64,000 bases of DNA from Bacillus sp. V3-13 (GCF_002860165.1 NZ_PGUZ01000044.1:53676-117675); one strand, 5' to 3'; positions 25,324 to 34,557 are shown, numbered from the stretch's first letter. The notes: generated by a model from the sequence alone, not told the origin. Numbers and translations: made by a program.

Positions 25324-27376
25324 TTACAGTTTAAATTGAGAAATAACTTCCTCCAGTTCTACTGCCATTTTTGCTAACTCTTGTGCTGCTAAAGATACAT
25401 CTTCCATTGAAGCACTCATTTGCTCAGAAGATGCTGCTACATTCTGGGAATGTTCATTTACATCTAAAGTCGTTTTCGATACGTTTTCGATATGGTGAAC
25501 AACTTCTATAATACGATTTTTCATTTTTTCCATCGCTAAACCTACCTCTGAAATATCGGTAGATACCGCCAAAACTGAATCTTTAATTTCTCCGAAGGCT
25601 ATTCCACTTTCGTTCACAAGTAATAATCCTTCTTTTGCAGAATTGGACCCTTTATCTACGAGTTTCATAGATTCATTAATGCCATCCTGAATATCAACGA
25701 TAATTTCGTTTATTTGCAATGCCGATTGGCTTGATTGCTCCGCAAGTTTTCGAACTTCATCTGCCACAACCGCAAAGCCCTTACCATGTTCTCCAGCTCG
25801 CGCAGCTTCTATGGCAGCATTCAAAGCTAATAAATTTGTTTGTTCCGAGATTGACTGAATCATCGAACTCATTTGGCTTATTTTGTTCGACTTTTCATTC
25901 AGTTCACTTATTTTTTCAGCAGAAGAGGATACATTCTTATCTATTTCACTCATTTGCTTAACTGTTCGGTTTACCACTTCACTGCCCTGTTTAGCAGTTT
26001 CTGCAGAAAGATTGATAGAATTACTAACATTTATCATACTTTGGGAAACATCATCCACATGCTTAGAAACTTCATTAATAATTCCTACAGCATCCTCCAT
26101 GGCCAAGTTCTGTTCGTCAGTTCCAGCTGCCACACTCTGGATTGACTCCGATATTTGGTTAGATGCTTTTTGATTCTGGATTGAGCCTGCCGCAAGCTCT
26201 TCAGAGGTAGCCGATAATTGCTGGGATCCATCTGAAATTTTTGTAATTACTTCTTTTAAACTATTAGCCATGATATTGTAATTCTGGCCCATTTCTCCAA
26301 TTTCATCATTTGCCTTAATTGTGACCCGTTGAGTTAAATCACCTTTTGACATAGCTAATGATAGATTACTAATTTTTTGGATATTACCTGTAATTCGCAA
26401 GCTCATGAAAATAGAAACCAACACTGCTGCAACAGCCACAATAGCACCTATTAAGAGAAGTACCCCACGAATGTCATCTGCTGTTGCAGACAGTTCACTC
26501 TGTTCAATCACAGCAATGTACTTCCAACCTTCATTATCCGAACTAACTGTGTTCAGCACATAATCTTTTCCATCAATTTCAGCTTCAAATATCCCATCTT
26601 TACTTAAATCCTTTAGTTGAGGAACATTTAACTCAGAGATTGGTTGGAAATTCAATTCAGGGTTTTTCGGATTGGCAAGTATCGTTCCATCACTTTGCGT
26701 CAAAATTACGTATCCATTTTCACCAATTTTTATGTCCTTTATTATGCTTGTTAATCCTTCCAGACTAACATCCAGCCCTAACACACCTTTTTGCTTCCCA
26801 TCTTCTTCAATGGTAACTACGTTACTCACTATGATTCCTTCTTGTCCCGTTGCTGCATAGGCGCTTGTTAGTTTTACTTCTCCCGGTTCTTCAACAGCTG
26901 TTTTATACCAAGGTCGTTCTCTTGGATCGAATCCGGGTGTTGTAGGCCCTTCCGGATATTGGATATATCCCCCATCAGATGTTCCCATATAGACATATGC
27001 CGCATTTGGGTGTGTATTTCCAAATTGAGAAAACACTTCAAAAATTTCTTTCTCTTTCTGCCCGTTTTGTGAAGGTTTCATGTCAATAGAATCCCCGCTT
27101 GTTTGCTCTACATAGGATGTTATACTATTATCAGCGCTTATCACTGCGGGGTCAGTTGCTAATAGCTTTGCATTTTCTCTAATAGATTCAAAGTACATGG
27201 AAATCGCATTATCGACCTGATTTATTTCTCGTTCACTAAAATGGATATAATCTTTCTCGGTTGTCTTACTGACTGTATTATTAACAAAAAAAACCAATAA
27301 ATACCATAGGCGCCAAAGAAAGTAGTAATGAATAAATCAACAATTTTGCTTTAAATGAGAACCTCATTTTTTTCAT
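25324..27376 (-). CDS. Methyl-accepting chemotaxis protein, frameshifted near the N-terminus
   Basis: From ATG 27376 (AAAGGG 8 nt upstream) the frame encodes the first membrane helix ([20 protein letters not shown]) and stops at 27283. The long frame resumes one base off, at a run of eight A (27286-27293 on the plus strand). Seven would restore one ~684-residue protein. The order is then TM1, a dCache-type extracellular sensor ([50 protein letters not shown]), TM2 ([17 protein letters not shown]), HAMP, and an MCP signalling domain with the hairpin tip [20 protein letters not shown] and [11 protein letters not shown]. Whether the shift is a sequencing error, slippage or inactivation is open. 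Confidence 0.88.
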
Positions 27377-27447
27377 GATTTCTACCCTTTCACTATAAGC
27401 AAGAAAAGGCACTATCGATGCCTTTTCTCTGCTTTTTTCTGTTTGCT

Positions 27448-29292
27448 TTATTCTTGAACCAGTGGTTTAAAATATGCCGGCTGTCTTGAGAGAATCAACA
27501 TTTCTTGGTTAAACCACGCATCAGATTGTAATGTTTCAAATTCGACAACCAATGCTTGTTCTGTGTCTTCTGAAGCAACAACAGGCTGGTCAAGTGCATA
27601 CAGAGGGTCAAGTGTATATAAGCTGCTTCCACCTAAGTAATTCTTTTCGGTACCAACATAATTAGCTACAACTGTGTAAGCTTGAGCTCCAATTGCTACC
27701 GCATCCCATGTAACCATTGAACCTTCTGGATATTGATTGGCAGAAATCACTTTGTTGATCTCCATTTCTCCACCGTATTGCCCGTTCCAAGCAGACGGAA
27801 TTGTAATAATATCTGCACGTTTAACGGACAATACTCCAGAAGCTTCCGGATATTCAGCATCTTCACCCAACAAAATACCAATCTTACCTAAATTTTCTGT
27901 TTCAAATACTGGTAATGATGAACCTGGTGTAGCCCATTTTTTATCATTTTCACTTAAATGTGTTTTTTGATATTTCCCCGCTGTTGAGCCATCTTGAGAA
28001 ATAAGTAGGGCTGAATTATATAGGTTTTTATTATTTTGTTCGATAAAACCAAATACAATTGAAACCTGGAATTGCTTTGCCAGTTCTGCGATAAACTGGG
28101 CACTTTCTCCGTTTGAAGTTTCAGCAAAGGCTTTAATGTCTTTTTTCTTCATTCCATCAACAGGCCCAGTTAAAGATAATTCAGGAAGAACCACTAAATT
28201 TAAATCGGCGTTGTTATTCTTTGCTTGCTGGATCAAACTTACGATTTTCTCTTTGTTTTTTTCTTTATTGCCCGTTACAGGCTCATATTGAAGAGCTGCT
28301 GCTACAATTTCATGAGACGTTGTATTTTTTGTATAGTCCCATGGTGCGACAGTATGGATAAGCTCTTTGTATAATTCAGGTCTTCTTCCGTCTAAAGCTT
28401 CTTTATTCTCATTATCAAAAAGTTTCGGATCAATTGTTGCATAAGTAATGGTTGGTTCATCAATATCTTCACCAGGTGTCATGACAACAGGTGCCTCTGC
28501 AAGTTTCTTTCCTTCTGGTGACCAAATAGCACTGCCACCAATCATATGGAAGCCATTTTCAGTGTTTGAACGGTTGGCACTAACAACATACATTCCATTT
28601 TGCTGTGCTCTTGCCGGCAGAGCGGAGATGGCTTGGGCAGAAGAGTTCGTTGGAAATGCCAGAATTTCAGCTCCTTGAATACCAGCTAATCTAGCAGTCT
28701 CTGCATATGCTGAATCCATACAGATGTTTATGGCTATCTTCCCAATCTCAGTATCAAATACAGGTACACCCAAGTCTCCCCAAGCTGCCCAATGCATTTC
28801 CGTTTCCCACATTTGGGTTTTACGGTATTTCCCTACATAGCCTTCAGGTCCTACTAGAGCAGCAGAGTTATAGTAAAGGTCTGTTTCTTCATCTACCTCA
28901 GCCATTCCGAATACAATATATGAATCATATTCTTTAGCCAGTTTTTCAAAAGCGGCTGTGGTTTTTCCAGGAATCGTATCGACAAATGGCTTAATAGCCT
29001 CACGGTCAGCATAATAATAACCGGTTGTTGCCATCTCGGGAGCTACGACAAGCTTAGCCCCGTTCTTAAAAGCTTCTTCTGTAACCTTTAATAGTTCGTT
29101 AACGTTTTTATCTCTTTCATTTAAAATTGGATTAAATTGGATGGACGCTACTTTAAAAGCATCGGACACTTTCTCGGTATTCTTCTTCTCTTTAGCTAGG
29201 GCTGGTGTATTATCTTGGTTCCAGTAATAACCACCTAAAGATACCATTGAGATTACTATTATGAGCATAATTATCCATTTTCTCGATTGCAT
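27448..29292 (-). CDS. Membrane-anchored tandem carbon-nitrogen hydrolase (nitrilase fold) protein
   Basis: A 614-residue protein with an N-terminal hydrophobic helix (WIIMLIIVISMVSLGGYYW) that should place the rest outside the cell. Two nitrilase-superfamily domains follow. Domain 1 (about 46-300) has the complete triad Glu86 (APEMATTG), Lys158 (YRKTQ) and Cys191 (INICMDSAY). Domain 2 (about 329-590) keeps Glu371 (LPELSLTG) and Lys443 (YQKTHL), but the nucleophile position is Gly476 (ILLGEDAEY), so it is probably non-catalytic. It is the first gene of an operon with a chemoreceptor and CheW protein, behind a c-di-GMP riboswitch. AAAGGAG precedes the ATG. The substrate is unknown; an amide or nitrile is plausible. 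Confidence 0.92.
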   Translation of the reverse strand: MQSRKWIIMLIIVISMVSLGGYYWNQDNTPALAKEKKNTEKVSDAFKVASIQFNPILNERDKNVNELLKVTEEAFKNGAKLVVAPEMATTGYYYADREAIKPFVDTIPGKTTAAFEKLAKEYDSYIVFGMAEVDEETDLYYNSAALVGPEGYVGKYRKTQMWETEMHWAAWGDLGVPVFDTEIGKIAINICMDSAYAETARLAGIQGAEILAFPTNSSAQAISALPARAQQNGMYVVSANRSNTENGFHMIGGSAIWSPEGKKLAEAPVVMTPGEDIDEPTITYATIDPKLFDNENKEALDGRRPELYKELIHTVAPWDYTKNTTSHEIVAAALQYEPVTGNKEKNKEKIVSLIQQAKNNNADLNLVVLPELSLTGPVDGMKKKDIKAFAETSNGESAQFIAELAKQFQVSIVFGFIEQNNKNLYNSALLISQDGSTAGKYQKTHLSENDKKWATPGSSLPVFETENLGKIGILLGEDAEYPEASGVLSVKRADIITIPSAWNGQYGGEMEINKVISANQYPEGSMVTWDAVAIGAQAYTVVANYVGTEKNYLGGSSLYTLDPLYALDQPVVASEDTEQALVVEFETLQSDAWFNQEMLILSRQPAYFKPLVQE

Positions 29293-29312
29293 GTTTTTCT
29301 CCTTTAGTAACC

Positions 29313-29426
29313 AAGCTTTATATCGACATCTGATCTACTGCAGCTATACTGCGACAGATCGATAAATAAAGCTTCCGTTTTTTCTTGTGACCTTGTCTCT
29401 AATGAATACAGTAACTCGTTGGTCAC
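29313..29426 (-). promoter_or_regulatory. Structured leader between riboswitch terminator and nitrilase gene
   Basis: AAGCTTTATATCGACATCTG (29313-29332) is largely complementary to a segment at 29355-29374, forming a long hairpin about 14 nt upstream of the ribosome site. GTGACC (29387-29392) and GGTCAC (29421-29426) form another. These could stabilise the mRNA or gate translation. Confidence 0.5.
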
Positions 29427-29502
29427 TTAATTACCATTAACTTCATGAATCCTTATTAATAAAATTTAAATAATATCTCTGGCCTCCTTTTATAAAGCAA
29501 AC

Positions 29503-29545
29503 CAAAAAATGGCTACTTCCAATTGAATGGAATAGCCATTTTTAT
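29503..29545 (-). terminator. Riboswitch expression-platform terminator
   Basis: On the minus strand AAAAATGGCTA pairs with TAGCCATTTTT (arms 29533-29543 and 29505-29515) and ends in a T run. It follows the c-di-GMP aptamer by about 10 nt. Confidence 0.88.
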
Positions 29546-29554
29546 ACTTAGGGC

Positions 29555-29641
29555 TATTCGGCAACCTGGCAATCATAGTTCCATATCAGAACCTTAGACC
29601 CACGGCTTTGCGTCCTTACCTTTCAATAAGTTTGCCTTTAT
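29555..29641 (-). promoter_or_regulatory. Cyclic-di-GMP-I (GEMM) riboswitch
   Basis: Read on the minus strand, the aptamer has the class-I hallmarks in order: GGCAAAC, a GAAA tetraloop hairpin, GGACGCAAAGCC, a variable P3 arm, and CCAGGTTGCCGA. A terminator follows immediately, so c-di-GMP binding probably decides read-through into the nitrilase-MCP-CheW operon, whose first ATG is about 210 nt past the terminator. Whether the ligand turns transcription on or off needs testing of the aptamer/terminator overlap. Confidence 0.93.
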
Positions 29642-29871
29642 CGTAATTAACAGGTATATATTCACATGAAATAATACCCATCCAAGAAGCCTCTATATCA
29701 TATAAAATTTTGGTTAATTATTCAAGGAATTTTTCAAACTTTACAAAGAATGCAAGCAATATTTACAATGACTATGGCTTGAATTGGTGCTCGTTCAAAT
29801 CCCGTTTTTCATAATTCTGGCTCGTAGAGTTAAATTTATAACATTAGCGTACACCTGTGTGAAAAGCTCAT

Positions 29872-30111
29872 TTACTTGGAGGTAATTCTTAAGAAATAAC
29901 CGTCAGGGTCTGCTATTTTGAATCCTCTCATATCCCAAGGGTACTTTTCGATCTCTTCTTCAATCGGATAATTTTTTTCGTGACAGCGTCGATACACATC
30001 TTCCAATTTATCTACGACAATGATTAACTCAAAACCATTTCCTTTTACTTCACTTCTCGCCCTGTTATTAAAATAATGATTTTCACCTAAAACGGTATCA
30101 GAGTTAAGCAA
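29872..30111 (-). pseudogene. C-terminal fragment of a VOC/glyoxalase-like protein
   Basis: About 70 residues match the second half of VOC proteins (FELIIVVDKLEDVYRRCHEK, then WDMRGFKIADPDGYFLRI). The first beta-alpha module is missing and its place is taken by a fused remnant of an unrelated gene. The in-frame ATG lies inside that remnant and lacks a good ribosome site, so this is likely non-functional. Confidence 0.7.
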
Positions 30112-30385
30112 TAAAGAGAAACAATCACTTCTTCATGGCAATTACAGATTGAACAAATTCCTTTCTGATTAATACTTCTAAATGTACCTTGTAAACCTAT
30201 TAGCTTATGATTGTTCTGAGCTATGATATACATTTTATTTGAGCCCTTATCAATCCAACTCAGATAAGATAGATCTTTCAGGTCTATGTTCTCCATCAAC
30301 GGAAGCTTTAGCTCTTTGCTTTTGGAAATAGCTTTTTGACCGTTTGTTCTGTTACTTCTTTAAATGGAATTACATACGGCTTCAT
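30087..30385 (-). pseudogene. Remnant of a FusB/FusC-type EF-G-binding protein
   Basis: Codons from 30385 read MKPYVIPFKEVTEQTVKKLF, then shift frame near 30311 and continue as DLKDLSYLSWIDKGSNKMYI and the zinc-finger part KGICSICNCHEEV. This is the C-terminal treble-clef domain of FusB/FusC family proteins, which bind elongation factor G. The N-terminal helical half is absent, there is a frameshift, and the end runs into the VOC fragment. A decayed fusion of two relics. Confidence 0.7.
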
Positions 30386-30503
30386 TTTTATAATGTAAAT
30401 TTGGGTCTTGTTATAGCCTATTAGTTATTTCTACGTGTAAAGATAAGAAAAAGAGGTAAAAATATAAAACATAATTAAACGCGAGTTAAAATATATATAT
30501 TTA

Positions 30504-30525
30504 TACACAATTAATACACAATTAA
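30504..30525. repeat. Tandem 11-bp direct repeat in the TA promoter
   Basis: TACACAATTAA occurs twice back to back, about 25 nt before a TATAAT-like -10 (near 30550) of the toxin-antitoxin operon. It may be the operator for autorepression by the antitoxin or complex. Confidence 0.5.
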
Positions 30526-30568
30526 TTTTACCATCGAATAAATATAATGATATAATGGAGGTGAGGAA

Positions 30569-30964
30569 ATGAAAAAGAAAGGACTGAAAAATATGTCTCC
30601 CCAAATGATTAAAGATGTGGAGAAGATTCGCAAGGGATTCCAACTTGGCAGTCGTGTAGGTGTTACTCAGTTAGGACGTTCTACAAAATGGCGTGAGGAA
30701 CTTGAACGGTTCGGAATAATGGAAGTGGTTGAGAGAAATCAGACGGCAGCTATATTATTAGACACCGACGTATTTAAGGCTCTTTTAACATACTTGGAAC
30801 AATCTGACGAAGAACTTGAGCAAGCACAAGTTGAATCTTTGTTTGGACATCGCAGACATACGGACAACTTTTCATCTGGAGAGGAGTTGGCGACAAAGGC
30901 AAAAGAAAGTCTGAGAGCAAGAAGAGAAGATATCCGGGGATTATTAGATGGCGATCAGCGATGA
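30569..30964 (+). CDS. Antitoxin of a type II toxin-antitoxin pair (Phd/YefM-like role)
   Basis: A 131-residue protein; the N-terminal half (KDVEKIRKGFQLGSRVGV, TAAILLDTDVFKALLTYLEQ) looks like a small DNA-binding/dimerisation fold and the C-terminus is charged and probably disordered (ATKAKESLRARREDIRGLLD), as in antitoxins that wrap their toxin. GGAGG lies 7 nt before the ATG. The stop overlaps the toxin start by 17 nt. Family assignment is tentative and rests mainly on the partner and overlap. Confidence 0.7.
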   Translation: MKKKGLKNMSPQMIKDVEKIRKGFQLGSRVGVTQLGRSTKWREELERFGIMEVVERNQTAAILLDTDVFKALLTYLEQSDEELEQAQVESLFGHRRHTDNFSSGEELATKAKESLRARREDIRGLLDGDQR

Positions 30965-31325
30965 ATTAATTGAACAAGCCATTGACATTATCGCTTCAAT
31001 AAATGGAATAGAAATGAATCATGATGAACTTGTCGATGACGTCATACTAATCGCCTATGCTTTCGATCAGGAACCCACATTCATGGCAGCAATATCTCAG
31101 ATTACACATTCGCTTCATCTAATTGTTAAAACCAGAAATATCGGACAACAGCTTTCTGGTAATTTAAAAGATTGGATGTCATTTCATTTCCAAAGTCAAC
31201 GTACTCAAAAGTATCCTGCTGATCTTCGCATTGTGTATCAGGATGTTGGAAACAAAATCCGAGTTCGCGGATTTGGGCACAGGCGAATACCTAAGGACTT
31301 CTACAGTCGACTGTATGGACGATAA
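30948..31325 (+). CDS. RelE/ParE-superfamily toxin
   Basis: The last ~45 residues (YPADLRIVYQDVGNKIRVRG, FGHRRIPKDFYSRLYGR) match the C-terminal strands of RelE/YoeB-like mRNA interferases, including Arg and His residues at the catalytic face. The first ~75 residues (ELIEQAIDIIASINGI; SISQ-like helices) are longer than a minimal RelE. It overlaps the antitoxin gene, with GGGGA inside that gene as ribosome site. Endoribonuclease activity is inferred from family. Confidence 0.75.
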   Translation: MAISDELIEQAIDIIASINGIEMNHDELVDDVILIAYAFDQEPTFMAAISQITHSLHLIVKTRNIGQQLSGNLKDWMSFHFQSQRTQKYPADLRIVYQDVGNKIRVRGFGHRRIPKDFYSRLYGR

Positions 31326-31350
31326 CTCGAATTTTATAATAAATTATTTT

Positions 31351-31383
31351 GACGCCGAAAGTCTCAAGCTGGGCGTCTTTATT
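31351..31383 (+). terminator. Terminator of the TA operon
   Basis: GACGCC (31351-31356) pairs with GGCGTC (31372-31377), followed by TTTATTT. Confidence 0.75.
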
Positions 31384-31573
31384 TGTTTGCTTTGAAGTAT
31401 ATTTTGTTTCCCCCTGGCCAAATGTCATAACATCTCTAATTGAACATCTTTTATTCCATAGCTATATTCATAATTTATTACGCAATGTAAAAATAGTACA
31501 CATGTACAGGCACCAACCGTTACGTTTTTGGATAAGCTTAATACAATGAGTATAAAAAGGAGGTGAAAATCGT

Positions 31574-32773
31574 ATGGCACAACAATTTATTGTCGCGCCT
31601 GGCCAGTCGATACAAGATGCCATTGATAATGCCAACCCCTTTGATACGATTCGAGTATTACCGGGTACGTATACAGAAACGATCAATATTAATAAAACCA
31701 TTCAATTATTAGGTGCCCAAGCCGGGGTTGATGCCAGAACACGTACAGGTGCACCAGGAACAGAGTCAATTATCACTGGCTCAACCGCCTCAGGTGGCAT
31801 CGTTCAGTTAACTGCTGACAATGCAGTTCTTGACGGTTTTACGATCCAGGGCAATACCCTGACAGCAGGTGTCGCCACATCCAGTACCGCCTCGGGTTAT
31901 TGGGTTTTGAATAATATCGTTCTGGATAATGTAATTGGTATATCTGTCGGTTCTACTGGCGTGACAGAATCACAAATAAGGCAAAATGTAATCTTTAATA
32001 ATAATCGACCAGGAGCTGCCACCGGAACCGGGATCTATTCTGATACTGGAGCCTCAAATGTTTTGATAGAAAGCAATCGCTTTGCCGGTCCTCATCAAAC
32101 ATCCTCCATCACTTTAATATCCGCCTCAGATATCGTGATAACAAGAAATGAACTTCTTTCTGATAACTCATTAAGTTTATTTGGAACAACGAATATAGAA
32201 GTTGCGTGTAATACTATCACTAACTCCATCCAATCCGGGATTTTCTTTGGGGGCGGGACAAACCTGACCGAGGTTTACAACAATATCGTCCAGAATAGCG
32301 GATCGAGCGGGATAAACGTTTTCGATGTAGGATTTGGTCCCAACATGAATATTCGCGCTAAAAATAATAATATACAAAATAATGCGGGCGCAGGTCTGAA
32401 TATTGAACCGGGCGCATACGTTGCAGCACCCAGAAGGCTCGATGCAACCAATAACTGGTGGGGTAGTCCGACAGGGCCTACAAGTCCCAACAATCCTGGA
32501 GGAACAGGAGATGAGGTAGTTGATCCGAATAATGTAGCTGAAATTATCCCTTTTTTACAAGTACCCCCCGCCCCATGCTCTGCAGATTTAGCATGCCTGC
32601 AGCAACTTGCAGCGACACAGCAGGCGTTAGCTGCTCTTCAACAGGCATTTGCTGGTTTACAGCAGGCACTTGCCCTTGCCAGACAACAATTGGCTGTTTG
32701 CCTGGGCCAATTCAAAAAGAAACCTGACTGTCCGAAGCGCAAAAAAAATAGATGTAAGAGATGCCAGAACTAA
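31574..32773 (+). CDS. Parallel beta-helix protein with coiled-coil, Cys/Lys-rich tail
   Basis: A 399-residue protein without signal peptide. It opens with the pectate-lyase-like module FIVAPGQSIQDAIDNANPFD ... VLPGTYTETI and continues through Asn-rich beta-helix coils (SNVLIESNRFAG; DIVITRNELL; NIEVACNTITNSI; NNIVQNSGSSGINV) and the NNWWG ending of NosD-type repeats. Then comes a Gln/Ala/Leu heptad-like stretch (QQALAALQQAFAGLQQALAL) and a basic cysteine-bearing tail (CPKRKKNRCKRCQN). GGAGGTGA precedes the ATG. No catalytic residues are evident. A structural protein of the spore surface is plausible but unproven. Confidence 0.8.
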   Translation: MAQQFIVAPGQSIQDAIDNANPFDTIRVLPGTYTETININKTIQLLGAQAGVDARTRTGAPGTESIITGSTASGGIVQLTADNAVLDGFTIQGNTLTAGVATSSTASGYWVLNNIVLDNVIGISVGSTGVTESQIRQNVIFNNNRPGAATGTGIYSDTGASNVLIESNRFAGPHQTSSITLISASDIVITRNELLSDNSLSLFGTTNIEVACNTITNSIQSGIFFGGGTNLTEVYNNIVQNSGSSGINVFDVGFGPNMNIRAKNNNIQNNAGAGLNIEPGAYVAAPRRLDATNNWWGSPTGPTSPNNPGGTGDEVVDPNNVAEIIPFLQVPPAPCSADLACLQQLAATQQALAALQQAFAGLQQALALARQQLAVCLGQFKKKPDCPKRKKNRCKRCQN

Positions 32774-32826
32774 AGGAGTTAACGCAAATTGCATTTCTAT
32801 ATGTAGCTGTGAATATACCAATATAA

Positions 32827-33396
32827 CTATTCCTCTTTAAATTGCCCAATTGCTGATAGTACAGCGCCAGTTGCTTGTATCCAACTTCCACTGACTTTTA
32901 ATAATTGACCGTTGTCATGTTCTTTAAGATGTTTATACATCTTATTTTTCGTTTCCAGATCATATACTCCTCCTAAAGCCTGCAAAGAATTTCCTATAGA
33001 TTGCAGCAAGTTGCCGAAAATGTTATATGATTGACCTGAAGCGCTACGATCTGCGAGCTCGTCTGACAGCGATACAGCGCCTCCCAAAGCTTGTATCCAG
33101 TTCCCTGTAATGATTAATTTTTGTTCTGTCACTTGTTCAAAATCAATAACCATACCAGCAATAACGGTAACATTCCCAATTGCCTGAATTTCATTTCCTA
33201 CCTTTTCAAGGGATATTTCTTCTTGCCCGTCAGCTTGTAAGGCATTTCCCACTGCCTGCAAGACATTGCCGATTAAATCTAAATCGTTTTGCAAATCACT
33301 TTTTATAAAGTTCGATGGTGTACTTGCTATGGCGGAAATAATTGTTCCCACGGCTGCTATCACTGAACCAAAAATTTCTTTCGTTTGATTATCCAT
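32827..33396 (-). CDS. Repetitive amphipathic protein, DUF6944-like
   Basis: About 189 residues built of recurring units of the type IGN-x-LQA-x-GN or GNWIQALGG (LIGNVLQAVGNALQADG; VGNEIQAIGNVTVIAG; TGNWIQALGGAVSL; FGNLLQSIGNSLQALGG; SGSWIQATGAVLSAIG). The frame is open to 33438, but GGTGG lies just upstream of the ATG at 33396. The pattern resembles DUF6944 proteins of spore formers, function unknown. It converges on the beta-helix gene. Confidence 0.7.
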   Translation of the reverse strand: MDNQTKEIFGSVIAAVGTIISAIASTPSNFIKSDLQNDLDLIGNVLQAVGNALQADGQEEISLEKVGNEIQAIGNVTVIAGMVIDFEQVTEQKLIITGNWIQALGGAVSLSDELADRSASGQSYNIFGNLLQSIGNSLQALGGVYDLETKNKMYKHLKEHDNGQLLKVSGSWIQATGAVLSAIGQFKEE

Positions 33397-33536
33397 ATTA
33401 TTCCACCCACCAATAAGTGCTTGTAAAATTATATTCATATCGGGGTTCGAACGTTATTACTGGCTGGCATCTATAACATAGAAATTGAAGTTCAACAATA
33501 GGAACTATTAGCATGGTTCAGTTAGCCAAAAATAAA

Positions 33537-33610
33537 AAAAGACTTTGCGTGAGTACACAATAAGTCTTTTCAATAGATAATCTAAATAAGCAGACCTGCA
33601 AAGGTCTGCT
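33537..33610 (-). terminator. Two hairpins after yeeN
   Basis: AGCAGACCT/AGGTCTGCT (33589-33597, 33602-33610) lies right after the yeeN stop, and AAAAGACTT/AAGTCTTTT (33537-33545, 33562-33570) follows with T runs on both strands. Confidence 0.75.
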
Positions 33611-33618
33611 TTCATGTA

Positions 33619-34338
33619 TTATTCGCCAAGATCCACATTATGGTACACTTGTCGAACATCTTCTAAATCTTCTAATGCATCAATCATTTTCTCAAATTTG
33701 GCCTGTGCGTCTTCTGGAAGTGTTACGTCATTTTGTGCAAGCATCGTCAGCTCGGCCACTGTAAAATCAGTTATACCAACATTCTTGAATGCTTCTTGTA
33801 CCGCATGGAATTGTTCAGGTTCAGCATAAACAATAACCGCGTCATCTTCTTCGATGATGTCACGTACGTCTACATCTGCTTCCATTAATATCTCAAGCAC
33901 TTCATCAGCTGTTTTACCTTCAACACCGATGACAGCCGTTGCATCAAACATATATGCCACAGATCCGCTGACTCCCATATTACCGCCGTTTTTACCAAAT
34001 GCGGCACGCACTTCTGATGCGGTACGGTTCACGTTATTCGTCAATGCATCTACGATGACCATTGATCCATTTGGTCCGAAGCCTTCATAGCGAAGCTCAT
34101 CATAGCTTTCTTCTGAACCGCCTTTCGCTTTTTCAATCGCACGGTCAATAATCGTTTTGGGTACACTGTACGTTTTCGCGCGCTCAAGGACGACTTTTAA
34201 AGCCTGATTTGATTCCGGATCCGGTTCACCCTGCTTTGCCGCCACATATATTTCGCGCCCAAACTTTGCATATACACGACTCGTATTTGCATCTTTTGAC
34301 GCCTTTTTTTCTTTAATATTGTTCCACTTACGGCCCAT
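33619..34338 (-). CDS. yeeN: YeeN: YebC/PmpR-family protein
   Basis: A 239-residue protein nearly identical in pattern to B. subtilis Yee[80 protein letters not shown]. YebC-family proteins were described as DNA-binding regulators, and recent work links them to ribosome function at proline-rich stretches. AAAGCGAG precedes ATG 34338; an ATG three codons upstream is less likely. It is monocistronic. Confidence 0.95.
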   Translation of the reverse strand: MGRKWNNIKEKKASKDANTSRVYAKFGREIYVAAKQGEPDPESNQALKVVLERAKTYSVPKTIIDRAIEKAKGGSEESYDELRYEGFGPNGSMVIVDALTNNVNRTASEVRAAFGKNGGNMGVSGSVAYMFDATAVIGVEGKTADEVLEILMEADVDVRDIIEEDDAVIVYAEPEQFHAVQEAFKNVGITDFTVAELTMLAQNDVTLPEDAQAKFEKMIDALEDLEDVRQVYHNVDLGE

Positions 34339-34557
34339 ACTGAACACTCGCTTTCAACTTTTGAATCTGCATAAAATATAAGCTGCTCAATGCAACTCTT
34401 TTTCAGATAACTATAAGACGACATGTCACTACAAAACAAAAACGTTTAGAGAGCAGCACTGCAACTATACTATATTATACATTAACTGCATATTTTTTTT
34501 CGAGCTTAAAAAACAGATGGTTTCATGTATTTGTGCAATCCGCTTCTTTATTGTCCA

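Noticed and set aside
29503..29641. Reading this segment only as intergenic with a terminator
   Set aside because: The minus strand carries the ordered conserved segments of the c-di-GMP-I aptamer just ahead of the terminator.
30504..30525. Direct repeat as the start of a CRISPR array
   Set aside because: Only two copies, back to back without spacers and no cas genes.
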